A stretch of 46,870 nucleotides of DNA from NCBI GenBank assembly GCA_020847095.1, contig JADLCR010000088.1, forward strand, positions 1-46,870, read 5' to 3'. Both the position numbers and the translations under genes were made by a program. A model generated the notes under the pieces. The model saw nothing but the letters and a program-made list of their open reading frames with translations. It was not told where the DNA came from and searched no databases. This DNA is from Oligoflexia bacterium. Its GTDB lineage: Bacteria; Bdellovibrionota; Bdellovibrionia; JABDDW01. Every line of letters starts with the position of its first letter. The first letter of the stretch is position 1. Below are positions 34,672 through 42,186 of the stretch, in pieces.

Positions 34672-35535
34672 TTGGGAAATCGCAAAATTCAAAACATTAT
34701 TGCGATTATTCTTATATTGCTCGGACTATTGGGGCTCTTGTTTCAAGAGCAGATGTGGGATTTTTGGCAAAGAATTAAAATTGCCAATGACCCACGGCCA
34801 ACTCTCGCCCACGTGGTCTCTTTGAATGGAAATGTTAAATTCCGACTCCCCGAAAGCTTAACCTATTTTAAAGCCCGATCGGAAATGCCTTTAAGGGCGA
34901 AAGACACCATTGCGACTGATCCCTCTAGCACCGCGATCATTGAATTCAAAACAGGACTTAAAGTTGAACTTGAACCTAATTCTTTAATCGTCATTGAAGA
35001 CTATGGGTCAGGCTCAGGAAGTCTTGAGCTGACTTTTTTGCAAGGGGGAATCCGAGTCCTTAATGAAGGCAAGGGCCAGAAGCTAAACTTGTCCGGCGAT
35101 CGCCTAAAGCGAGATCAAGCGGTAAAACTTGACCTCTCGGCTATTGAGAATGCGGCTCGCGCAACTCCTACTCCCGGCTTAGATACCATCAAGCTTGATG
35201 AAAAAGCAGAGCAAGAACGACGTCGAAAAGCGCGCAAAAAGGACGCCAAAGAGTCTCTCCCCGACTCTTACATTACGTCGATTATCAAAGGCCAACGCAC
35301 TTTTCTAAATCGCTGCTACGCTCAGCATTTAAGATTAAATCCAGATGCCCGAGGCCGCATTGATACATCCCTCACCATTGAACCCGATGGAAGTATCAGC
35401 ACCGCCCGAGTCATCGGCAGCACGATCGCCGACCCTAGTTTGCAGCAATGTGTGGTGACGACACTTCTCCGCACGAGGTTTCGATCATTCAAAGGGGATC
35501 CGATTATAGTCAACTACCCTATCAACTTTGAATAA
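34672..35535 (+). CDS. FecR-like plus AgmX/PglI-domain envelope protein
   Basis: The start is a TTG at 34672 with GGAG 5 bases upstream, giving 287 residues. The N-terminus has one membrane helix ('NIIAIILILLGLLGLLF'). Residues about 40-150 resemble a FecR domain: 'HVVSLNGNVKFR', 'MPLRAKDTIATDPSSTAIIEF' and 'LELEPNSLIVI'-like strands. A basic linker (RRRKARKKDAKE) leads to a C-terminal AgmX/PglI-type domain: 'RTFLNRCYAQHLRLNP', 'GRIDTSLTIEPDGSIS' and 'LQQCVVTTLLRTRFRSF', which is TonB-C-like and known from myxobacterial gliding and deltaproteobacterial envelope proteins. It converges tail-to-tail on the APP1-like gene. Confidence 0.78.
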   Translation: MGNRKIQNIIAIILILLGLLGLLFQEQMWDFWQRIKIANDPRPTLAHVVSLNGNVKFRLPESLTYFKARSEMPLRAKDTIATDPSSTAIIEFKTGLKVELEPNSLIVIEDYGSGSGSLELTFLQGGIRVLNEGKGQKLNLSGDRLKRDQAVKLDLSAIENAARATPTPGLDTIKLDEKAEQERRRKARKKDAKESLPDSYITSIIKGQRTFLNRCYAQHLRLNPDARGRIDTSLTIEPDGSISTARVIGSTIADPSLQQCVVTTLLRTRFRSFKGDPIIVNYPINFE

Positions 35536-35538
35536 CAA

Positions 35539-36594
35539 CTATCTGAAATCATTAAGATAATCGATGCGATCGGGCACCCAGGGGTCATCCATTTTATTGA
35601 TCGGGAGAAGTTTTTCACCTAGCTTTTGCAAAGCCTTCAGCGGGCTGTAAGTGGGGGCATATTCACTGGGTAAAATTCCGTTTTCGATCAATGGACCAAG
35701 GATTTTGGAAAACGTATCGTCGGATATGAATCCGCGCTTTCGCAAATCCTCTATATTCTTCGCTAACTCCTCTTGGGTGAACCCATAATTTGAAAGCATG
35801 TCTTGGCCCACCATCACTAACTCTTCGAAATTTAGATGTTGAGATTGGTAAAGGTCCAATGCCGATTGGAAAGTCGTAAAGGTCGCTAAAACTCTTCGAC
35901 CAAACTTAGCGTAGTAATCAGGGTCGGTGTCTGACACCAAGTTGATGTAGATTTTTTGAACCGGATCGTAAATGGGAATGAGCTCTTGAAGTTTCAAAAT
36001 TCTCCGGCGCTGTTCGGGCTGAACATGTAGCGCCTCAAGCAGACTTGAGACTTCAGCTCTCGGCATCCGACGAGCGCAGATATCGCTAAACAACGAATAC
36101 ACCACCGCATCGCTCTCACTATCATCACCAAACAAAATAAATTGCGACGGCCTATTCAGGTAAACAGCAAGTTCAAGTAGCGACTGAAGCTTAAATCCAA
36201 CCTGTTGGCGCAATCGCTTAAACTTTCGCGGCCGAAAGTTTTTGAGATTATCTTTCAACGCCATTCCCACGGGGAATATCCGATCAATGCGCATTTTTTG
36301 GTAAATTTTTGGTTCCATTTGAGGCGGAGAAGCCGAAATAAAAAACAATGCCTTATTTGATTCTTTGTGGGTGGGCGAAACCAGGGCTCGAATGAGACTG
36401 GCGCTTCCTGGTACGTTTACCTTCTGAAATGCCTTTTCAAAAGCGGTTCGAAGCAAGCCCCTCAAAGAATCGAAGTTGGTGTTTAAGTAGGTCTTATCAA
36501 TATCCCAAATATAAACGAGATCACACACGGGCGGCTTGTCAGTGTAGGTGAAAAAGAAAACGTCGCCAATTTGCTGTGGAGGGGATTTAGACAA
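35539..36594 (-). CDS. APP1/DUF2183-like HAD phosphatase
   Basis: The 351-residue protein has HAD motifs arranged as in the catalytic domain of phosphatidate phosphatase APP1: motif I 'VYIWDIDKTYLNTN' (Asp31, Asp33), motif II 'ALFFISASPP' and motif IV 'FILFGDDSESDAVVYS'. The remainder is helical with 'IYINLVSDTDPDYYAKFG'. The start is a TTG with AAGGAG 6 bases upstream. The N-terminal C2-like lipid domain of APP1 is absent, so a lipid substrate is not certain. It has its own promoter (36613-36641) and is divergent from the unknown/SPL pair. Confidence 0.72.
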   Translation of the reverse strand: MSKSPPQQIGDVFFFTYTDKPPVCDLVYIWDIDKTYLNTNFDSLRGLLRTAFEKAFQKVNVPGSASLIRALVSPTHKESNKALFFISASPPQMEPKIYQKMRIDRIFPVGMALKDNLKNFRPRKFKRLRQQVGFKLQSLLELAVYLNRPSQFILFGDDSESDAVVYSLFSDICARRMPRAEVSSLLEALHVQPEQRRRILKLQELIPIYDPVQKIYINLVSDTDPDYYAKFGRRVLATFTTFQSALDLYQSQHLNFEELVMVGQDMLSNYGFTQEELAKNIEDLRKRGFISDDTFSKILGPLIENGILPSEYAPTYSPLKALQKLGEKLLPINKMDDPWVPDRIDYLNDFR

Positions 36595-36612
36595 GGCCTT
36601 CTCCTTAATATT

Positions 36613-36643
36613 ATTCTATGGCTTGGCAACTGGGTTGCCAAGC
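36613..36643 (-). promoter_or_regulatory. Leftward promoter overlapped by a perfect 10-bp inverted repeat (operator-like)
   Basis: On the minus strand TTGGCA (36636-36641) and TAGAAT (36613-36618) are separated by 17 bp, with the APP1-like ribosome site AAGGAG just downstream. A perfect inverted repeat, GCTTGGCAAC (36621-36630)-TGG-GTTGCCAAGC (36634-36643), covers the -35 and the spacer. A repressor bound there would block the promoter. On the plus strand a weaker promoter (TAGACA at 36588 with TATTAT near 36609) would start next to the same repeat. Confidence 0.6.
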
Positions 36644-36670
36644 ATGACCCATCATGTTACGACCACGCCT

Positions 36671-37417
36671 ATGAAAGTCCTCATAAAAAATGCACAAGAT
36701 TTAGATTGGGCATTGAATTTTCATCCCCGACGCCCCTGGCCGAAACCCCTTCCAATCGTTGTGGGCCGAAATGACCTTGTGGTTGCTGGTTTTGACAGAC
36801 CTCGCGATCAGGTCGCCGTTTCCATACTTCAAATTGATGAAGAGCCGATGGCCTTATTGAATCAACTTTACGACACCAACGAACTAGCTCCCCTCGAACG
36901 GCTCAGGTTTATGAAACTTTCCGGGGCGCCCATAGAATTGAATTTAGAACCGTGGTCTCTTGAATTTCAAAATTACCTTGATAATCGCAATCTTGGATTG
37001 AGGGTTCTCCAACCCCTTGATCACCTGATCGACTGGAAGGAGTCGTTGGAAAATACGCTCATGAAGCTCAGGCTTTCAGCCTCTCAATGTCGCGAGGCCA
37101 TAGATATACTCGCAGATCTTAAATTTTTGGGTCGCGACCGTACGTCCTGGCAAGATCTTAATACCGAAAACCCCGAATCTTGGATTCGATCTCTAAGACA
37201 GCTGAGATTTCCGAAAACTGCGAACCAAGATCAGCAACGACAACAAAAGCTCGATTCTTTGCCATGGCCTCGTGGAGTCCAAGCCAAGTGGGATCGACAG
37301 GGAGATCAAGGGGTATTGGTATTACAATCTCGTATTGGTGGACCAGACGAACTTAAAAAGGCACTCAGCCGGCTTCAAGACATGTCGTTAGATAAAGAAA
37401 TGTGGGAAAAGCAATGA
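36671..37417 (+). CDS. Unknown protein coupled to the SPL-like gene
   Basis: I do not recognise a family. With the ATG at 36671 it has 248 residues, starting 'MKVLIKNAQDLDWALNFHPR'. An ATG at 36644 would add 9 residues but begins immediately after a 10-bp hairpin, so I prefer 36671; neither has a clear ribosome site. It contains 'MKLSGAPIELNLEPWSLEF', 'LSASQCREAIDILADLKFLG' and a Gln/Arg-rich stretch 'NQDQQRQQKLDSLPWPRG'. There is no signal peptide or membrane segment, so it should be cytoplasmic. It overlaps the radical SAM gene by ATGA, which implies a joint function. Confidence 0.7.
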   Translation: MKVLIKNAQDLDWALNFHPRRPWPKPLPIVVGRNDLVVAGFDRPRDQVAVSILQIDEEPMALLNQLYDTNELAPLERLRFMKLSGAPIELNLEPWSLEFQNYLDNRNLGLRVLQPLDHLIDWKESLENTLMKLRLSASQCREAIDILADLKFLGRDRTSWQDLNTENPESWIRSLRQLRFPKTANQDQQRQQKLDSLPWPRGVQAKWDRQGDQGVLVLQSRIGGPDELKKALSRLQDMSLDKEMWEKQ

Positions 37418-38517
37418 CTCAATTTGAAGAGTTATTCGTTCACCCTAAAAGTCTGAATTCCGAAATTACAAAACGGGTCATAGAACATACGGGTCTAACC
37501 CCGATGATTACCGATCGACGCCCGTATTCGAGCCTCGAGGGCCGATTAACGGGCGAGGAATTTTCTAAATCTAAGAAAAGGCTTTATCTGCTTCCCCATG
37601 AAGGACACTTCTTTAGAAAATGCCCGGGCACAACAGGTGCGGCATGCTGCAATTACTTTGTTTTAAACTTAGGTGTTCATTGCAACATGAATTGCAGCTA
37701 TTGCTACCTCCAAGGTTACATCAATTCACCGGTCACACAGATCTACACCAATATCGATGACGCATTCGCTGAATTAACTGAAATGATTCGTGAAAATCCC
37801 ACGGCGGAATTTCGCGTGGGAACTGGCGAAACAATTGACTCACTCAGCCTTGATCACTTGACCCTCTATTCGATTGAGTTGATTAGTTTTTTTGCAAAAC
37901 ATCGCCACTTGATCTGTGAATTCAAAACCAAGACTGATCAAGTTGATCATTTTATCAAAACTCCGCACTCAGGAAACGTCATCGTAAGCTGGTCAGTAAA
38001 CCCGCAAAAAATCGTATCCGAAGAGGAACACGGGACGGCGACTTTAGATAATCGCCTCAGTGCGGCCCGACGCTGTGCCGACCATGGATTCCCCGTGGCG
38101 TTTCATATCGATCCCATGATTTATTTTGATGAATGGCGAATTCACTACGAAGATTTAGTTGATCAAATTTGCTCTCGTTTTAAACCAAACGAAGTAAAAT
38201 GGATCAGCGTTGGAGCACTTCGCTACCCGCCAACGATGAAGCACATCTTGCGCCAGAGATTGACTGAGAGCAAACGGGTTCTGACTTCGGAATTGTTTTT
38301 AGGAACTGACGGTAAACTTCGTTATGACCATGACCTCAGAAATGAAATGTTTAAATCAGTGGTCAAACGCTTTAGCGATCATTCTTCCGAGTACCCCCTA
38401 CTGCTCTGCATGGAAACTGGTGCGTCTTGGCAAACCACCTTTGAACAAACACCCCGTCAAATTCAGGGAGTGAAAGAACTTTTTGACCCTATCGTCACCA
38501 CAAGGCCCGCCCTGTAG
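37414..38517 (+). CDS. Spore-photoproduct-lyase-like radical SAM protein lacking the H-donor cysteine
   Basis: The 367-residue protein carries the radical-SAM cluster motif 'GVHCNMNCSYCYLQGYIN' with Cys90, Cys94 and Cys97, the same numbers I recall for Bacillus SPL. 'EFRVGTGETIDSLSLDHLT' (131-149) aligns without gaps to the SPL segment holding Cys141, but Glu or Thr is there, and there is no Cys between 97 and 168. 'EFKTKTDQVDHF' and 'VIVSWSVNPQKI' are SPL-family features. The bacterial group implied here does not sporulate, so repair of spore photoproduct is unlikely. A related DNA-lesion or nucleotide chemistry is possible but unproven. Confidence 0.82.
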   Translation: MTQFEELFVHPKSLNSEITKRVIEHTGLTPMITDRRPYSSLEGRLTGEEFSKSKKRLYLLPHEGHFFRKCPGTTGAACCNYFVLNLGVHCNMNCSYCYLQGYINSPVTQIYTNIDDAFAELTEMIRENPTAEFRVGTGETIDSLSLDHLTLYSIELISFFAKHRHLICEFKTKTDQVDHFIKTPHSGNVIVSWSVNPQKIVSEEEHGTATLDNRLSAARRCADHGFPVAFHIDPMIYFDEWRIHYEDLVDQICSRFKPNEVKWISVGALRYPPTMKHILRQRLTESKRVLTSELFLGTDGKLRYDHDLRNEMFKSVVKRFSDHSSEYPLLLCMETGASWQTTFEQTPRQIQGVKELFDPIVTTRPAL

Positions 38518-38541
38518 CATAAGAAAAGCTGCAAATCTGAC

Positions 38542-38569
38542 TTGCCAATAGCCATCTAAAAGCTAAACT
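38542..38569 (+). promoter_or_regulatory. Possible promoter of the 38576 gene
   Basis: TTGCCA (38542-38547) and TAAACT (38564-38569) are 16 bp apart. Transcription would begin almost on the ATG at 38576, which also lacks a ribosome site, so the message could be leaderless. The evidence is thin. Confidence 0.3.
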
Positions 38570-38575
38570 TTAACT

Positions 38576-39526
38576 ATGAAATTTCAGATTCTTTCTCTAG
38601 CGTTCATGATTGCCTCAATAGCGCCAAGCGCGTTTGGGGCCGAACTCAACTACCTTAGACGATGGGTCGTTTTTCCATTTGAAGTTTCGGACCCAGCCCT
38701 TAGACACTCAGCTGACGATGCCTGGTGGCACATGCGTGAAAAACTCACCGAGAGAAAGAGATTTTTGGTCGCCAGCAAGCAATTCATGGAACAAAAAGAT
38801 GTATTCCAACCACGTAAAAGACTTTCGGCCGATGATGTAAAGCTTTTGGCCCAGCTTCTTGATGCGGACGCTTTAGTTACCGGCTATATCGAACACCGAC
38901 GGCTCTTTATTCAAATTTATTATGGCCCAACGGGCACACTGTTTTGGAGTAAATCGTTAGCTTTTCATCCAACACTCAAAGCCCATGAGCAATTGCGCGT
39001 GACCAATGAAAAGTTAACTCAAGAGATGCTTTATTCCATTCCCTATCAAGGATTTACTGTAACAGACCCTCTCATTGGAAAGTCCGTATACGAAGAAACC
39101 GGAAAAAAATTTGCTGTAGTCGATGTGGGAACCACCGACGGGGTCACGACTGGAATGCCCATTCAGTGGGTGCAAATCAAGATTCCAGAGACCGTAAAAG
39201 AGGGCGAAATCGCTCTTTCAGGCTCTACGCTTGAAGTTCTCGCGGAAGGCCGTGTCGCCAAGGTTAAACGAGGAGTTTTTGTTGCCGAAATTCAAAGGGC
39301 CAAGACTGTCGATCTCATTAAAAATGGAACCCTTGTTCGTATTCCGTCAGAAATTCAAAAGACCGAGGCCTACGTTAAAAGTGATATTCAAAGCGAAAAG
39401 GTTGGTCCTGAAATCCTACCAACATTAATAAATCCGGTTTCCCCGGACTCTCAAAACATTAAACGCCAAACAGTAGTCTTCGGTTCCATATTTAGTATTC
39501 TCGGTCTACTGGCTCTCGCATTTTGA
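38576..39526 (+). CDS. Exported membrane-anchored protein of unknown function
   Basis: The protein has 316 residues. A signal peptide ends near 'APSAFGA' (residue 22). A segment 'RRWVVFPFEVSDPALRHSADDAWW' followed by 'LAQLLDADALVTGYIEHRRLFIQIYY' resembles the nucleotide-independent alpha/beta domain of TolB-N or FlgT/CsgG-like envelope proteins ('DADALVTG' is the common phrase), but the similarity is weak. The second half has beta-rich repeats 'VVDVGTTDGVTTGMPIQW' and 'GRVAKVKRGVFVAEI', like carboxypeptidase-associated or FlgT-C folds. A C-terminal hydrophobic tail 'VVFGSIFSILGLLALAF' may anchor it. The role is unknown. Confidence 0.72.
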   Translation: MKFQILSLAFMIASIAPSAFGAELNYLRRWVVFPFEVSDPALRHSADDAWWHMREKLTERKRFLVASKQFMEQKDVFQPRKRLSADDVKLLAQLLDADALVTGYIEHRRLFIQIYYGPTGTLFWSKSLAFHPTLKAHEQLRVTNEKLTQEMLYSIPYQGFTVTDPLIGKSVYEETGKKFAVVDVGTTDGVTTGMPIQWVQIKIPETVKEGEIALSGSTLEVLAEGRVAKVKRGVFVAEIQRAKTVDLIKNGTLVRIPSEIQKTEAYVKSDIQSEKVGPEILPTLINPVSPDSQNIKRQTVVFGSIFSILGLLALAF

Positions 39527-39589
39527 AATTACTTCAATCGAATAGTTTGGCGTCATATGATAGATTCGCTGCTACTAAAGGACCTAAAA

Positions 39590-40318
39590 ATGAAGCGCAA
39601 AGTTTGTCTTTTTCTCCTATTAATCACACTCACAAGCCTGAATGCGTTTGGATCCAGGCAGGGTGTTCCCACGGAAGTAATCGTCAAGGGTTCAATTGAA
39701 CCGGGACAGGAAACTCAAGTCACGGCCATTCGGTTTGAAAGAGACTCTCTTTGGAAGCCTATTCCATTTTCAGTTAATAGATCTTATACGCTGACAGTGA
39801 ATCGACCCGAAATGTTGCCTTCCGGGGCGTATATTCTTAATTATCGTGGATCCGTTTATAAAATCGATTTGAAAGGCGGTAGCCTCACAGTTCCGTTAGC
39901 TAAGATTGACCTTGCCGAGTACGCAAAAGGTGCTCGCCTATTTCGAGACCTGACCCAATCCATGGAAAACTCAAAGCGAGCACTGGAAGCTTATGTGGCA
40001 AAGCCCGGAACTTTTGGATTTGAGAAAATTTGCGTGACTATGACTCAGGCCTATAATCAAAACCTTTGCCAAGCATTTAAAGAAAAAAACCCCATGTACC
40101 TCATCGGAACTTTGATCAAGTTTGACCCCGAAGCTCACTTTCTCACCTATGATCCCGTTTTGGGCGAGCGCCCTGAGCTTTTGTACAACTGGGGACGACT
40201 CTACGTCGGTGATTCTACCCTGGAAAAGTCAGTCAGCGTATTGCCTGGCGTATACGGCGTTGAATTTGAAGATCAAACTGGTTCAAAAAAATTCAAATTT
40301 GGAATCACAGCACCTTAG
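39590..40318 (+). CDS. Exported protein of unknown function
   Basis: The ATG at 39590 has AAGGA 7 bases upstream; the frame extends 11 codons higher. The 242-residue product has a signal peptide ending near 'LNAFGS'. The mature part reads as a beta-rich domain ('EVIVKGSIEPGQETQVTAI', 'YILNYRGSVYKIDLKGG'), then a helical stretch with two cysteines ('EKICVTMTQAYNQNLCQAF') and a final beta segment. It lies 63 bp after the previous exported gene, and joint transcription is likely. It converges on the DUF429 gene. Confidence 0.7.
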   Translation: MKRKVCLFLLLITLTSLNAFGSRQGVPTEVIVKGSIEPGQETQVTAIRFERDSLWKPIPFSVNRSYTLTVNRPEMLPSGAYILNYRGSVYKIDLKGGSLTVPLAKIDLAEYAKGARLFRDLTQSMENSKRALEAYVAKPGTFGFEKICVTMTQAYNQNLCQAFKEKNPMYLIGTLIKFDPEAHFLTYDPVLGERPELLYNWGRLYVGDSTLEKSVSVLPGVYGVEFEDQTGSKKFKFGITAP

Positions 40319-40351
40319 GGCGTGCACTCATTTCGAAAATTTGCTGCGAAA

Positions 40352-41242
40352 TCAAATCTTAGAATCAGAAGCCGGAATTTCAATCCACCCTTCGGATTTT
40401 GGAAAATCTTTTGGACGCTCATCGCATTGCCCCTTGAATTTCAGATAACCAGTCAAGGCACAAATAAAGGCGTCAAAACTATGGGGATTTTCGACAAGCT
40501 TGGCGAAGTCTTGTTGGTAAATAAAAATTGAATCGCGCCGCAAGAGCGCGGATAAAATGGCATCCCTACTTTCAGCTCCGGTCACGGGATTTTTGTAATG
40601 AAGAAGATGACTACGATTCACACGTAGAGAGTGTCCTATCCGCAAAACCGAGAGTCTTGGATAAATTTCTAGCAGAGAGATCGTTTGACTTAGCCGACGA
40701 ATCAGAAAATGGGCACGAGCTGTTAAAGGAGCGATGTTGGCGCCCAGAGTTTCCATGGGGTGCATCTCTTCGCTGAGCTCATGGGAAATAAACATTTCGG
40801 AAGCCCTTTGGGTGTAGGGTGTAAAAAGTCGAACGCGAGACTTCTTCTTTTTTGCCTTGCGGTGCTCTTTCCACATCCAGAGGATCTCAGGCTCTTTGCA
40901 CTTTTCAAATCCCGGACACTTGAGTTTACATCGAATGCATTTTGGAAGCTGCAAAGGGGCATCGATGCATAAATGCTCCAGGCCCTGCTCATGCTCTTTT
41001 ACAATTCCATATAGAACTTGATCGCCTGAGACTTCCCCTTCGGACTGAATATGGTCGTAAACATGAGTTAAAAAAAGTTTGCTTTGGCTGGGATAATACT
41101 CAAGGACAGCAAGACTGGTTTTATCGTTTTTGCCTCCGGTAAGGTCAATACCGAGAAACCGATGACATTTTAATTTGCGATGACTTCTAGCCCCACCCTT
41201 GTGGGTTGCGCGCGAAGCACTTGAAACCCTTGCTTTTGGCAT
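40352..41242 (-). CDS. DUF429 (RNase H-fold) protein with a four-cysteine insert
   Basis: The 296-residue protein has the DUF429 core: 'FLGIDLTGGKNDKTSLAVLEY' (residue 29 on, shown as GIDLTGGKND), 'LCIDAPLQLP' (Asp94), and 'AFICALTGYL' near the end. These acidic positions resemble the RNase H/Holliday-resolvase fold. Between them is a cysteine group at 102, 105, 109 and 115, followed by a Lys/Arg cluster (KAKKKKSR), which could bind metal and nucleic acid. The ATG at 41242 has GGAG 5 bases upstream but lies 73 bases inside the GHMP kinase gene. No later in-frame start exists before the core. The function is unknown. Confidence 0.75.
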   Translation of the reverse strand: MPKARVSSASRATHKGGARSHRKLKCHRFLGIDLTGGKNDKTSLAVLEYYPSQSKLFLTHVYDHIQSEGEVSGDQVLYGIVKEHEQGLEHLCIDAPLQLPKCIRCKLKCPGFEKCKEPEILWMWKEHRKAKKKKSRVRLFTPYTQRASEMFISHELSEEMHPMETLGANIAPLTARAHFLIRRLSQTISLLEIYPRLSVLRIGHSLRVNRSHLLHYKNPVTGAESRDAILSALLRRDSIFIYQQDFAKLVENPHSFDAFICALTGYLKFKGQCDERPKDFPKSEGWIEIPASDSKI

Positions 41243-42186
41243 TCGCTCTCCACGGTTTGCCTACGCTCTGGCGGACACCAGAGGAAAACGCATCCTCCGC
41301 CACCGGCACCACAAATTTTAAGCGCTTCCGCTCCTGCCTTCAACGATACATTTCTTAATCGCTCAATTTCAGGGCTAGAAAATACTGGGCTTAAAGCAAC
41401 TCTTGCTTGAAACTCGTCGTCAAATAGTTTACCAAAATCCGCCCATTTTCTGTTCTGACAGGCATCCCACATTTTGGCAGATACGACCTTCAGCCGTTCA
41501 AAACATTCGGAAACATGAGCGCGACCATCAATATGGTCCTTAAAAATCTGCCAGTTATTGAGCCCCGAATGGTGCGGACGGCCCGAATAAATTAAAACAA
41601 AATGTTTTTTAAACTCTTCAAAATCAATATCCAGTCCTTGGCGTCGAGGACCCAGTGGTGTCAATTCGATCAAATTGAGACCGCCAAAAAGTGCTGGAAA
41701 ATAATCTTGGCAGCCAGTGGGTGTTTGAATCACTCGAGCTTCAAGATTTCCAGCCAAGGTGACCGTTTCTTCTACGGTCAAGTTTCTGCCTGTTAGTTTC
41801 GAAAACGCTCCGCACAAGGCAATATTGAGGCTGCTGCTTGCGGCGATACCGGCCCCGACCGGACTCTCGCTCTTGGTCTCTAATTCAAACCCACAGTGAG
41901 GACGCCAAAACTCAGCATGCACCCTTAAAAGATGCAAATCATGGCCCGCACCCTCGGGCACTTGGCTGACATCGCTGTACTCCAACCGCTTTTTTGTATC
42001 TTTGCTGTATAATACGATTTTTGAATCGCTGCGCGGAATGAGCGTTACATGAGTCATGATATCAATGGCCAAATTCACCGTAACACAATCTTTATGAAAC
42101 AAGTAAAGAGGCCAAAGATCTAATGTGCCGCCGGCAAGGTCAACGCGCGTGGGGCTTCGGGCTTCAATGCGCTTGAACTGGCTCAC
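41170..42186 (-). CDS. GHMP-family sugar kinase (heptose/fucose/galactose-kinase-like)
   Basis: The GTG at 42186 has GGGAGAG upstream and gives 338 residues; a TTG 7 codons earlier is possible. The N-terminus 'IEARSPTRVDLAGGTLDLWPL' is the substrate-binding motif of HddA and fucose-type kinases. The ATP loop is 'SPVGAGIAASSSLNIALCGA', and 'LKICGAGGGGCVFLWCP' is GHMP motif 3. 'QTPTGCQDYFPALFGGLNLIEL' holds the catalytic Asp region. D-glycero-D-manno-heptose-7-phosphate kinase is the closest I can name. It overlaps the DUF4340 gene by 23 bases and sits downstream of an ABC system, an odd place for it. Confidence 0.82.
   Translation of the reverse strand: MSQFKRIEARSPTRVDLAGGTLDLWPLYLFHKDCVTVNLAIDIMTHVTLIPRSDSKIVLYSKDTKKRLEYSDVSQVPEGAGHDLHLLRVHAEFWRPHCGFELETKSESPVGAGIAASSSLNIALCGAFSKLTGRNLTVEETVTLAGNLEARVIQTPTGCQDYFPALFGGLNLIELTPLGPRRQGLDIDFEEFKKHFVLIYSGRPHHSGLNNWQIFKDHIDGRAHVSECFERLKVVSAKMWDACQNRKWADFGKLFDDEFQARVALSPVFSSPEIERLRNVSLKAGAEALKICGAGGGGCVFLWCPPERRQTVESECQKQGFQVLRAQPTRVGLEVIAN

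Noticed and set aside
37414-38517. Annotation as a true spore photoproduct lyase
   Set aside because: The expected hydrogen-donor cysteine is missing and the gene context gives no sign of sporulation.
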